Of a DNA stretch of 64,000 nucleotides, positions 35,796 to 47,522 are shown piece by piece (within the stretch, counting starts at the first letter, position 1; each line of letters begins with the position of its first letter). The stretch is from the NCBI RefSeq assembly GCF_000001735.4, contig NC_003070.9, forward strand, positions 1,674,001 through 1,738,000. The letters are read 5' to 3'. This DNA comes from Arabidopsis thaliana (Eukaryota; Streptophyta; Magnoliopsida; Brassicales; Brassicaceae). A program made the position numbers and the translations under genes. The notes under the pieces were generated by a model. That model worked only from the letters and a program-made list of their open reading frames with translations. It did no database searches and was not told the DNA's origin.

Positions 35796-38700
35796 ATGGA
35801 AGAGTTTCGTTTTCTCTATTTGATATATTCAGCAGCATTTGCATTGTGTCTCGTCGTTTCTGTTCTTGCTCAAGACCAATCAGGTTTTCTTAACTGATTC
35901 ATTTATCTTTCAAACTATTTTCTAGTGAAGAAAGTCTAATCCTTTATTCTTTTCATAACTTTAACTCGTTGCGTGATCACAGGTTTCATAAGCATCGATT
36001 GTGGAATTCCAAGTGGATCATCGTACAAAGACGACACAACAGGTATAAACTACGTCTCAGATTCATCCTTTGTCGAAACCGGAGTCTCCAAATCGATCCC
36101 TTTCACAGCTCAAAGACAGCTTCAAAACCTGAGGAGCTTTCCCGAAGGTTCAAGAAACTGCTATACATTGATTCCAATACAAGGGAAGGGCAAGAAATAT
36201 CTCATAAGAGCTAGTTTCATGTACGGTAACTACGATGGAGAAAATGGTTCACCGGAGTTTGATCTGTTTCTTGGTGGCAATATTTGGGATACCGTCTTGC
36301 TCAGCAATGGGTCGAGCATTGTTTCCAAAGAAGTCGTTTACTTGAGCCAATCTGAGAACATATTTGTGTGTTTGGGAAACAAAGGCAAAGGAACTCCATT
36401 TATCTCGACTTTAGAGCTTAGGTTTCTCGGGAACGACAATACGACATATGATTCTCCAAACGGTGCTCTCTTCTTCTCTAGACGCTGGGACTTACGCTCT
36501 CTCATGGGTTCACCTGTTAGGTAAAGCTCTGTTTCTTGCTCTGTTTCGTGCTCTGTTTCATACTCTGTTTGATGCTCTGTTTCGTTAGCTCAAAGTTTAC
36601 TTTTTACCAGTTGAAACTTGAAATCTGAAGCTTTTTTGTGGATCAGATATGATGATGATGTGTACGACAGAATCTGGATACCTCGCAACTTTGGCTATTG
36701 TAGAGAGATCAATACCTCACTCCCCGTGACCTCAGACAATAATAGTTATAGTCTTTCAAGTTTGGTGATGAGCACAGCGATGACTCCAATAAACACAACA
36801 AGACCCATCACAATGACTTTGGAAAACAGTGATCCAAATGTCAGGTACTTTGTCTACATGCACTTCGCAGAGGTTGAAGATCTTAGTCTCAAACCGAACC
36901 AGACAAGAGAGTTCGACATCAGCATTAACGGAGTGACAGTTGCTGCTGGATTCAGCCCCAAGTATCTTCAGACAAACACGTTTTTTCTAAACCCTGAGAG
37001 CCAATCGAAAATTGCGTTTTCACTCGTTCGAACCCCAAAGTCCACTCTTCCGCCAATTGTTAACGCTCTAGAGATCTACGTCGCAAATAGTTTCTCGCAG
37101 TCTCTCACTAACCAAGAGGATGGTCTGTGCTAGTATAACATGACTAGCAAAGTTCAATCTTTTTTCTCAGTTTGATCAATGCATTCAATTGAAACTTACA
37201 GGTGACGCGGTTACGAGTCTAAAGACGAGTTATAAAGTGAAGAAGAACTGGCACGGAGATCCTTGTTTGCCTAATGACTACATTTGGGAGGGCCTTAATT
37301 GCAGTTATGATAGTCTTACTCCTCCAAGAATCACATCACTGTAAGTGTAGTCTAATTTTAATCGCTTCTTGATCAGTCGGTGGATTTTCTATATTGAGTA
37401 GGAAAAAAATTTACACTATTGGAGGCAGGAACTTATCATCAAGCGGGTTAACGGGTCATATATCTTCCTCCTTCTCTAACCTCACAATGATTCAAGAGCT
37501 GTGAGTTTACCTAATTCAAGATTCTGATGATACCTATAATTTTGTATTTTGTTAAAGAGTTTTTTCTGACTTGAACAAGACAACTCTATTATCAGAGACT
37601 TATCAAACAATGGCTTAACCGGAGACATTCCGGAGTTCCTCTCAAAACTGAAGTTCTTGAGGGTTTTGTAAGTTCTGGACATATCTTAACAAATGAGATC
37701 GATAATTATGGACTCTTAACTCTTAACAACATCTGCAGAAATCTAGAAAATAACACTCTTACCGGTTCAGTTCCATCCGAGTTATTAGAAAGATCAAACA
37801 CCGGATCATTCTCGCTAAGGCTAGGAGAAAATCCAGGACTCTGTACTGAGATTTCTTGCAGAAAAAGCAACAGCAAAAAACTCGTTATCCCGCTTGTCGC
37901 ATCATTTGCAGCATTGTTCATCCTCTTGTTATTGTCTGGTGTGTTTTGGAGAATCAGAAACCGGAGAAACAAGTCCGGTACAATTACAAATCTATCTCTA
38001 TATCTTTCCTTTTACATTCATATCTATCTGTTAATCACATTACCAATTGTTAAAACTTTCTTTTGCAAAGTAAACTCCGCACCTCAAACCAGTCCAATGG
38101 CGAAATCGGAGAACAAATTACTGTTTACCTTTGCAGACGTTATAAAGATGACAAATAACTTCGGTCAAGTCCTCGGCAAAGGAGGGTTTGGAACAGTCTA
38201 CCATGGCTTCTATGACAACCTTCAAGTAGCTGTTAAACTTTTATCAGAAACATCAGCTCAAGGATTCAAAGAGTTTCGCTCTGAGGTATTGTAGTAGAAC
38301 TTCAGATATGACAAATGATTCCAAAAAGATATACAAATCATAACCACCTAAATACATGTAGGTCGAAGTTCTTGTGAGGGTTCATCATGTTAACCTCACT
38401 GCGCTGATCGGTTATTTCCATGAAGGTGACCAAATGGGATTGATCTATGAGTTCATGGCTAACGGCAACATGGCGGATCATCTCGCGGGAAAGTATCAGC
38501 ACACATTGAGCTGGAGACAAAGGCTTCAGATTGCACTTGATGCAGCACAAGGTATGATGAAACAAAGTGTCGATCTTTTATATACTAGGTTATTAATTAA
38601 TCCAAAAGTTTAAATCTTTAACGAAAAATCTATGAAGGGCTTGAGTATCTTCACTGTGGATGCAAACCTCCAATAGTCCACAGAGATGTGAAGACTTCAA

Positions 38701-39245
38701 ACATATTGTTGAACGAGAAAAACAGAGCAAAGCTTGCAGATTTCGGACTCTCACGGAGTTTTCATACAGAGAGTCGTTCTCACGTATCCACCCTAGTCGC
38801 TGGAACTCCCGGATATCTCGATCCGCTGTCAGTTTTCTCTCTTATGTCTGCCATATTTGCCAAACATGGAATCTTTTTTTAGTGATTGTATGCTCCGTTT
38901 TGCAGATGCTTTGAGACAAATGGGCTAAACGAGAAGAGTGACATTTACAGCTTTGGAGTTGTTCTGTTGGAGATGATTACAGGCAAAACCGTGATCAAAG
39001 AGTCACAAACGAAACGTGTTCATGTGAGTGATTGGGTGATATCGATCTTGAGGTCTACGAATGATGTGAACAATGTTATAGATTCAAAGATGGCGAAAGA
39101 TTTTGATGTAAACTCTGTATGGAAAGTTGTGGAGCTTGCATTATCCTCTGTTTCGCAGAACGTCTCTGATAGGCCAAACATGCCACATATTGTTAGAGGA
39201 TTGAATGAGTGTCTTCAAAGAGAAGAGAGTAACAAGAACTATTGA
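35796..39245 (+). CDS. Malectin-like leucine-rich repeat receptor kinase
   Basis: Eleven exons: 35796-35883, 35983-36520, 36647-37122, 37202-37340, 37429-37500, 37596-37667, 37739-37977, 38071-38285, 38362-38551, 38638-38827 and 38906-39245; 852 residues. Layout: signal peptide (1-25), malectin-like domain (about 31-365), a W-x-GDPC motif (NWHGDPC), about three LRRs encoded by 72-base exons, a transmembrane helix (about 510-532) and a kinase (about 570-830). The kinase has the glycine loop [21 protein letters not shown] and DFGLS, so the catalytic core is intact. The activation-segment end reads GYLDPL where the family has GYLDPE. It belongs to the LRR-I (SIF/FRK-like) subfamily, which responds to biotic stress. 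I recall the locus as AT1G05700. Confidence 0.93.
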
Positions 39246-42197
39246 TGTCACAACGCAAAGGGTGTAGAATAAGTCAAGGGGTTGGAAACAGAAAGATGTT
39301 GAAAACTTGGGAGTGTTTATATATTTAAATTTTTGAAAGGCTTTTTAAAGTTTGTGTTGCTAATGCTATATCTAAAAGCCCAAAGTAATAATGTAATGGA
39401 ATAGAAAAGAATCCATAATAAATAGGAAAAAACAAAGAAAAAGTACCTAATCCGGTAGCCACAAGGAAAAAAGAGGACAAGAAGATGGTGACAACAAGAC
39501 AAAGACCGAAGCCGCGTAGGACCCCAAACGTACCTTTTAAATAAAACGCTGATTCCTTTCGGACTTTTGCGTCGCACGGTCTGTGCCGCTGTCCCCACAA
39601 ATCTCTATTTTTTACACACGCAATCTCTACCTCTGCGTCTGCGTTTCGAAACGTGACTCTTCTAACCGCTCCACGTGAGTGACTTTTAGAGCGAGTTTGG
39701 TGTCCGAAACCACGCGTGCGCGTCTCCTCAACGCCTGAGTCTCTCTATGAAGTTGCATTGACGTCAGAAAAATTAAATTTGTCTTACTTGAAACATAAAA
39801 ATTTACAGTAGTAAATTATCATTTTCATAACACTTCATTTATTCTCTTGTAGTTAAACAACGGATATACTAATGAAATGAACTCGTTCAATCTAATTAAA
39901 ATCTCATTATTAATGGTAGACGCTAGAGAATCTCATTATTGTAGGTGTTAATTTATGAAAATAATACATCACTTTCAATCACTGATTTGATTAGATTGAT
40001 GGATTTTATATACAGCCCATGTTTTTAACCTCTCTAGTTGAAATTTTGGTTGATTTTAAAGAGAAGAGAACAAAAATTCAAAGACGAAAAAAGCAAAAAG
40101 TGGAAAGTAGAAACAAAAAGACTGATGGTGCAGAGAGCTGGTCAAATATGTTGACAAAATAAAATAACCTTACAATGTCACTATCATCAATAAATGAAAA
40201 AATAGTTCTCTCTATCTATCTATAATAATAATAATAAAAGCAACTTCTACCTGGGACTGATATTAACTACGAAGACCTCTCACTCTCTCAATGGGTTGTA
40301 TAATAGCTGTCAAATTATGATGTATTTAGTCACAAGACAAAAGACTGATTCTGAACACTAAAGCCTAATTAGGGATTAGTCTTTACTCTTTAGTCATCTG
40401 TTTCATCTTTATTATTAAAGTTTGCAGGAGTTGTAGTAGATGGTGTGGGGGCAATATATGCAGAACATGCATGCTTCCAAAATGTCCTAACTACGTCACT
40501 TAAGGTTCCATTTTTTTCTATCTAAACTAAGAAATACTTATGTATCTATTAATCTACATCTAATTGGTTGTCAAAAAAAAATGTATCATAGAAGTCTTTG
40601 GAGCACATAAATAAAACATCTGGAGATTTTCTGAACATAATGTGAGGTCAAGAATTTGTGTGCAAAATTACAATTTTCAGGCATGAGTGGCTCTGATTTT
40701 GACCATTTGAATAAATTTGTAGCTTGTTATAACCTTTACACTCGTAAGGAAAAAATTATCAAAAAATATTGATAGTCGATAAAATTGAAAACTCTAGATT
40801 TATACAAATCAATAAATAAATTTGAAAATAATTAAATGAGAAGTAAATGACATTACTTCACCCAAAAAGAGTCTAGACGAAAAAGACAGACATAAAAATA
40901 AGTCCCCTTCTATTTGTTTGGAGCATAAACAAAAACAGACACAGTTTCTTCTCTCTCTCTCTCTGTCTCTTTCCTTTTCTCACGCCGAGATTTCTGCGAC
41001 TGCTCTAATCTTACGACCTTATAAGAAACGACGCTTATTTTCACTCTGCTTGAGCTCTTCATCGTGTCACACAGCACGATCTTGGACGTCGTTTTAAGCG
41101 CAAAACAAAGGAAAAAGACTGACGTTTATACATACTAAATACTGGTTTGGAGTTTTGCCTTTTGGACTCAGAAAACTCAAAAGAGAGAGAGAGACATTTC
41201 TGTATCTTATCGGGTTTTGTGTTGTCAGAAAGAAGCTCAAGGACAAAAAAAAAAGCAATTATTTTTAGGGTTCAAACGAAGCAAAATTTGGAACTTTCAG
41301 AAGTTGTGGGTGGTGGCTTCTTGAACAATAAAGCTTTTTCTTAGACTCTTCTTCCAATTTGTGACTCTACCTATCTCTCTCTCCGTAAGCTCTTTCTCTC
41401 TCTCTTTATTCGTTCTTTCTTTATTTGCTCTGTTTCTTTACTCCATTTTTGGCTTAATTACACCAAATTTAGTCTGCTAAAAGCTAATTTCAAGCATAAT
41501 TACTTATCTCTCCTCTTCTTGTTGCTAACCTTCAGTTGGATTAGGTTTTGATTTCGTTTATACGACAATCCCCGTGACTGAAAAAGTTACCAACTTTGAT
41601 AGATATCGTTACCAGATTCTACTCATAGTTTTGTTATTGTAATGCAAGAAGTTGAGTTCTTGTTTACATTAACTTCAATAATTCACTGAGAGTGACTTTT
41701 TGTTCTCCTCTGATCCGTGGAGGATTCTCTATATGTGTTTTGTTTTTTGGGGGGGTTTTCTCCTGTTTTTAGGGACTCTATTGATTCATGCATATATGAT
41801 GTTATTCTCTGTTTATGAGTTTATGCAAATAATCTAAGCAAGGTATGATAACATATTTAATCTTTTTGTTTGAGCTTATAATTGTGCTTAGAAATCTTAA
41901 AATAATGCTTAAGCTGATGTGAACTTGAGGCCTAGCCTCTGACCACAAATCCTAGCCTACTTCGTTGACCATACCTTTGTCTTGGCTTAATATTCTAAAT
42001 TTCTCTTCCAAATCCTGTCTCCCAATGCATTGGTTGGTCCAAAACAAGATCATCATTTCATAGATCTTGTAATCTTTCTGGTCTGTAATTTGCTCTAGGA
42101 TGGTAACCTTGTACCCTATGTAACATGTCTTGTTAGTATAAATTTTGGGTCATGTTGTGTTGATGACTCTTTAGCGCATTTCTTATTGACAAAAGGT
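39246..42197. other. Long intergenic region and bHLH leader
   Basis: Between 39246 and about 40900 I see no gene. A 91-codon minus-strand frame at 39325-39600 has hydrophobic stretches but no ATG at its head. From about 40940 the sequence is a CT-rich transcript leader of the bHLH gene. A probable 5' UTR intron runs from GTAAGC at about 41385 to an acceptor near 42098 (TTTGCTCTAG) or 42195. With the first acceptor the leader would contain a seven-codon upstream ORF starting at 42101. Confidence 0.45.
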
Positions 42198-43023
42198 ATG
42201 GAATTCTCTAGAGACGCTGGAATGATGATGGAGAATAAGCGGAATGTCTGCTCTCTCGGAGAAAGCAGTATCAAACGCCACAAGTCTGATCTCTCTTTCA
42301 GTTCCAAGGTTTTGCTTATCCTAGCTAGTTTTCATGGATTTCTCGGTCGAAATAGTCTTCGGTACAACAAATTGCATGGTAATGATCCGTCCATCTTTGT
42401 TCTCTTAATGGCAAACAGGAGAGGAAGGACAAGGTTGGAGAACGTATTTCAGCTCTTCAACAAATAGTTTCCCCTTATGGAAAGGTAACTTTGTTTTTTT
42501 TGGCAAGCAAATCAAAAGAATCTGTCTCTCAGCTCATACTTTTCTCTAATGTTCACAGACCGACACTGCATCAGTTCTTCTAGACGCGATGCATTACATA
42601 GAGTTTCTTCACGAACAAGTGAAGGTCTGCAGTTCAATACCAAGCATGATTCATTCATCTTTATCTGAGTTCCCATGTTCTTTTGTACAGGTGCTAAGTG
42701 CTCCGTATCTGCAAACGGTACCTGATGCTACGCAGGTGAGTATGATCTTGAATCTCAACTTCATTTATACTTAGTTCACTAGTTCTACTCTGCATCTGAC
42801 AGATCTTCACTTGGAACTTGAATACCTTGCACGGACTGATTTTCCCGTCTTTTGTAACCAGGAGGAGCTGGAGCAGTACAGCCTGAGAAACAGAGGATTA
42901 TGTCTTGTTCCAATGGAGAATACAGTTGGAGTTGCTCAAAGCAACGGCGCTGATATATGGGCGCCCGTGAAGACTCCTCTATCACCAGCTTTCAGTGTCA
43001 CATCTCAATCACCCTTTAGATGA
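42198..43023 (+). CDS. Small atypical bHLH transcription factor
   Basis: Five exons: 42198-42308, 42419-42484, 42559-42624, 42691-42735 and 42862-43023; 149 residues. The helix-loop-helix is clear ([20 protein letters not shown], then [19 protein letters not shown], residues about 45-85). The preceding basic segment reads [18 protein letters not shown] and lacks the His-Glu-Arg positions that contact the E-box. By family rules this is a non-E-box-binding or dimerisation-type bHLH in the nucleus. The two 66-base exons encode the core of the domain. The ATG at 42198 is the first in frame. I recall the locus as AT1G05710, probably bHLH153, but the number is from memory. Confidence 0.9.
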
Positions 43024-43676
43024 CCAATTCGACTAATCACCTACTACGATCTTTGTGTTAAGCCTAAAAAAGAATGACCAATTGTTATTTTTCTGATGAT
43101 GCCTCTGTAACATATATAGACAGAGAGCACATGATGTTGGTTTAGAACAGCTCATGGTTGGCAATGATTGTTATTATTATTCGACTGCTTAATGCATCCC
43201 CTTACTTTGGACTTGTGTAATATGCCCAAACAGGAACCAAATGATTTTAATGCAAAGTAATCTTTATCCCAAAAAATGCCTCAGATATCTTAAGCTTTTC
43301 TTTGTGTGATTCTTACCTACAGCATCCAATACATTATTCTAGATCTAAAGACCCAAGGCAAGCTTTCTTTCAGTGCTGAAGGTATGATCGTGGATTTCCC
43401 TAATACATATAGCTTTCTTTCAGTGCTTGTAATAGTGCCAAACTGCTGACCACAGAATTAAGATTATCCTTTCATAAGAACATTGGATTAAATACATTAC
43501 CACTGAGAATTGCAAAGGTTCAGAACATACAGACTGTTGATACCAAGGGACCAAATAGCTTGGACAAAGATAAGATAAGTCGGTCATAATGTGTTTTTAA
43601 CTACTAGATTGCAATGCTTTGGCATATGTAAATGTGACAGGGAGGATCATCCTCTTCAGCTCTACATGGGATAAAA
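43024..43676. other. Convergent 3' flanks of the bHLH and Sep15-like genes
   Basis: No gene is seen. A 17-base phrase, AGCTTTCTTTCAGTGCT, occurs twice 50 bases apart (43361 and 43411). Confidence 0.5.
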
Positions 43677-44849
43677 CTAACTTGCTGCAGTAGGCTTGAC
43701 CTTCTCTCGCATATACTGCAGTAGATGTTCGCGTTTCCAGTTGTCGATTCTGCAAAACAAGCAAATCAAGAAACAAAGAGGTCAGCTACAACCTTGGAGG
43801 AATGAAGTTGTGTTGCTGATAGAGGATGAGGTGTTAAAGACATCACTTATTCATGCTCACAACGAGAAAATCCTTTCAAAAACCAATTTAAACTAGAGGT
43901 CTAAGTAAATGATACAGCAGAATGTAACAGAGCAACGAGAGAGTGAGAATAGAAACTGCTGCAGATCCATGGATAGTTATATTTTTATCTACCAAGCTAA
44001 CATGGATATATCAGGTCACCTTGAACGTCTTAAATCAGGTCAACTCGTTCCCCCACCCAAACTCTAATACTAAAGATTCTAGCAAGGAGTTGAGCAAAGG
44101 GGGTTATAAAGCAACTTACCTAATTGATTCCTTATGTTCACCGTCTTCGTCGAGCATGATCAACTTGGGTGGTGAGTTGAAAATGTACTGAACTTTGACG
44201 CTAGGGAACTTTTCTTTCTCTTCTTCAATGAAACCAACAATTTCAGGATAGAAAACCAACTTCCTCATACACACCTCTAATATAGCGCCAGAATAGGTAA
44301 CCTGCAATGGCAAAAAAATGTAAACTTCTCTTCATTCATATCCATGTTATAGGAGATGTTTCTGTATTCATCTAATCTATTCCCATTAAAATTCAAAAGC
44401 ACTACAAATTACATGCCTAGTGATCGTACCTTGCTCATGGAATCCTCAGAATCATCAGCACAACATTTCAAGCAATCAGATACCAACTCTGCAAACAAGA
44501 TCAATCAATATAAGATAACCAATTTAGTAATTCCACTCCTCAAAACCAACTTTAGAGAGAATGATCTAGCTCATAAAATACACAAAAACTAAAATATAGA
44601 ATCTTTTGGGGGAAAAAAAGCAAAACTGCAGTAATTGAGATCAAATAAAGCACGCATAGAAAGGCACGAACCTTGGTCCTTAACGTATTCAGAGAGTGAG
44701 TGGCAATCGGAGCAGAGTGCAAGACCGCTAAACCCTAGATCCTCACATTCTTTAGTGCTGAGCTGCTCTTTTGCTGAGATCGTCGATGCCAATATCAAAA
44801 TCATCATCGCTGATAAAACAACCATCTTCGCCATCTCTCTCTGTTTCAT
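43677..44849 (-). CDS. Sep15/SelM-type thioredoxin-like ER protein
   Basis: Exons on the minus strand: 44672-44849, 44430-44488, 44120-44301 and 43677-43749; 163 residues. An N-terminal signal peptide (to about residue 27, ILILASTISA) is followed by a Cys-rich segment (LCSDCHSL, CLKCC) and the thioredoxin-like domain. Animal Sep15 (SELENOF) binds the folding sensor UGGT through the Cys-rich part and has a Cys-Gly-Sec redox motif. Here the aligned motif reads EVCMRKL, so the second redox position is Arg, not Cys or Sec. No in-frame TGA is read as Sec. The likely location is the ER lumen. The start at 44849 gives the length I recall. A second ATG at 44834 is possible. Confidence 0.9.
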
Positions 44850-45106
44850 CAACAGATCAAAGTCTTCGCAGATCCGACGCTACTCTAACTAATGTCGCTG
44901 CCTTGCTATGATCCGATCCGGTCAATTCCGGTTTTTTAAGTATCCGAAAAAGCAATCTTGGTATAGAGGAAACCATCTCCGGTTATAAATAAAAAAGTCT
45001 TAACCGACGTGAAAAGTGTTAAAACCCCAATTCACATTAGCCTGTTGCGATCTAAAACCTCTAAAACCCTAGAATCAAAATCGCCCATTCGAGATCGAGA
45101 GAGACG
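44850..45106. promoter_or_regulatory. Short divergent promoter (Sep15-like / DUF842)
   Basis: Only 257 bases separate the two opposed ATGs. A telo box (AAAACCCTAG) lies at about 45063-45072 and a related AACCTCTAAAACC stretch just before it. The region has several CCGG(T/A) motifs and no clear TATA box next to either start, which suits a housekeeping bidirectional promoter. Confidence 0.6.
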
Positions 45107-46159
45107 ATGGATCACATAGCGGCAGCGGAGGAGCAAATTGTAACGGAGAGGATTAGAAGAAAACTTGAAGAAGTTAATGCAACTGCTCAATCGCAACTCT
45201 CTCCTATTCAAGATCACATCAATTTCACCCTTCAGGTATATTAACAATCATATACCTTTTTGTAGCATTCCTGATCCTCCTACTCATAGGTGTATGTTAT
45301 TTGTGTGCTCGTGTTGATTTTGATTCGGGTGACCAATTTACCAATTCTGAAAAAGCCGAAATTTTCCTTCAACTTGTAATCGCAACAAAAGAGAAAAACT
45401 TGTCCTTTTGTTCCATATATTGTCCAATTCAAGGCATTAATCTGTTCTAGTTAAGTTCACTTGTGGACTTGTGGTATATCTCTTTTATAATGGGTTTTAA
45501 CTAAGTTTTCTGAGCTAATTTTTGCTGCCCTTTGATACAATCTGTCTAGTTAATAACATGAAAGTTTGTAGTCATGTTAAGTTCCTGGAAGCTGTGTCTT
45601 GTTGTAGTCATGTTAAGTAGTTCCTGGAAACTTAAACTTGACAGTTTTCATTATATCTCTACAGCTATATTAGTATAACTCAAGTTGTATGAAAGCGTAT
45701 TGTTTTCATATTTATTTGTTAAGTTGATGAATCAAACCCGGAAAATTGATCAATTGCAGCAAGCCTATTTCAAATGTGCATACGAGTGCTTTGACAGAAA
45801 TAGGAAGCAAGAGGAGATAGCCAACTGTGTTGAGCACTGCAGTGTTCCAGTTGTCAATGCTCAACAGCATTTCGAAGGCGAAATGTCTCAGTTTCAGGTA
45901 TAATATAATTTCAACTCACAAAAAATGCATAATTTTACAATGGACTGAGAAACTTGCAATTGTAATTATGATGCAGGAAAGGATGAACAGATCTCTCATG
46001 GTCTGTCAAGACAAATTTGAGGCTGCAAAGCTCCATAAGAACAGGGGAGATGCCGCCAAAGCTATGGAGAGTTGTGTGAACACATCCATTGAGGATAGTC
46101 TCGATACATTGCCTCATATTGTGCAGAGAATGAAGACGTCATTCTCCATTGCCGACTAA
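45107..46159 (+). CDS. FAM136A-like protein (DUF842), tandem copy 1
   Basis: Three exons: 45107-45235, 45760-45897 and 45977-46159; 149 residues. It is alpha-helical with the family's twin CX3C pattern (CAYEC and CVEHC, about residues 50-70). FAM136A proteins are conserved mitochondrial intermembrane-space-type proteins of poorly defined function, and twin CX3C motifs are typical of disulfide-relay substrates. A telo box in the leader (about 45063) fits co-regulation with growth and organelle biogenesis genes. It shares exon sizes 129 and 138 with the next gene. Confidence 0.92.
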
Positions 46160-46673
46160 TAATAATCCTCTGTTGGGAAAAAGGGGCATCTTTACTTTTG
46201 TCTCTTGCTAATCATATTCATGCCCTTTCACTATGACTCAATAGATAAACACAATGGATGGTAGGAGTTGTGTAGTGGTAAAGTATATCAGACCATAACT
46301 TTATATAAGATTATGAGGATCTTGAACAACAAGCTTTTCACAGTATGTGGTATGAGGAAAAACAAATCACCAGATCTGTATTCAACTGAAAGATCTTAAA
46401 ACCAATGTGTTTCGAAGAGGAAGAATAGGTAAAGCAAACCTTGTAGTTGTAGTTGTACTTTCTTTAAAGCTGAGGAGCTAATTGCAGGAACCAAAACGTC
46501 AGTCATAAATAATTTTGAATCGAACCAAACCCCATCCGAGTTTATTCGGTTTCAGTTTATCCTGAAGGGGTGTTTTTTGTCTTGTCGGTCGGAGAACCTC
46601 GCCTATATAAATAAATGCTTCCAATTTGAAGAGCAGCTAAACCCTAACCCTAAAATCTCCAGAGAGAGAGACG
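46160..46673 (+). promoter_or_regulatory. Promoter of DUF842 copy 2
   Basis: A TATA box (TATATAAATA) lies at 46605-46614. The leader carries a double telo box, AAACCCTAACCCTAAAA, at about 46639-46655, just before the ATG at 46674. The left part is the 3' flank of copy 1. Confidence 0.7.
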
Positions 46674-46801
46674 ATGGATCGCATGGCAGTTGCGGAAGAG
46701 CAAATCCTATTGGAGAGGGTTAGGAGAAAAATCGAAGAAGTAAATGCATCTGGTCAGTCGCAGCTCTCTCCTATTCAAGAACATATCAGTTTCACCCTTC
46801 T

Positions 46802-46834
<33 letters not shown>

Positions 46835-47309
46835 CTACAATCATTTAGTACAAGTATTGCTATATCTTTTAACAAACTAGGGCAGAAAAGTTAATTAGTT
46901 TTACTTTTGAGTTTCGCTAAAGATTTATGCACCTTTGATTGATGATGAATTGCAGCAAGCTTATTTCAAATGCTCAAACGAGTGCTTTGAGAAAAGAAGA
47001 AAGCCAGAAGTGACAACTAACTGTGTTGAGCTCTGTCGTGTTCCCGTTGCTAAATCTCAACAGCAATTCGATAGCGATATGGCCAAGTTTCAGGTACAAA
47101 AATAGTCCTTAACTGATCCCATTAAGCTTTTGCCATGTACTGAGAAACTTGCATTTGGTTAACTAATGCAGGATAGGATGAACAGATCTCTCATGGTATG
47201 TCAAGACAAATTCGAGGCTGCAAAGCTACTGAATATGAACAGGATTGATGCCGCCAAAGATATGGAGGGTTGCGTAAACGATGCAGCTGCAGCATTACTT
47301 GGCGGCTAA
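46674..47309 (+). CDS. FAM136A-like protein (DUF842), tandem copy 2
   Basis: Three exons: 46674-46802, 46956-47093 and 47172-47309; 134 residues. It is clearly a head-to-tail duplicate of the gene at 45107: the N-terminal blocks (VAEEQILLERVRRKIEEVNA) and RMNRSLMVCQDKFEAAKL are shared, and both CX3C motifs persist (CSNEC, CVELC). The C terminus is 15 residues shorter and diverged, losing the SIEDSLDTLPHI block and ending in DAAAALLGG. Intron 1 holds an AT microsatellite at about 46803-46830 and is much shorter than in copy 1 (153 versus 524 bases). The probable location is mitochondria. The function is unknown. Confidence 0.9.
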
Positions 47310-47522
47310 GCAACCAACGGTGTTTATTAGGGCTTTTAAAAGTTTTTTTGTATTTCTATACAGTTGATTTGGATTTACTTGTGCTGAGATAGACTATCGT
47401 TTAATTAAAATCTTAAAACCGGATCAAACCGGATTCTATTTTACCCGGTCTTATGTCCAAAGTCGGGTTTAGTTAGAGATAAAAGGAAAAAATCAATTTT
47501 AAAAAGTCACCATCTCAATCGA

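Noticed and set aside
39325-39600. A 91-codon minus-strand frame with two hydrophobic stretches
   Set aside because: There is no ATG at its head, no family resemblance, and it lies in AT-rich flank of the kinase gene. I judge it a chance frame.
41147-41344. A 65-codon frame in the bHLH leader
   Set aside because: It begins with TTG, not ATG, and reads CT-rich leader sequence. It is probably untranslated exon.
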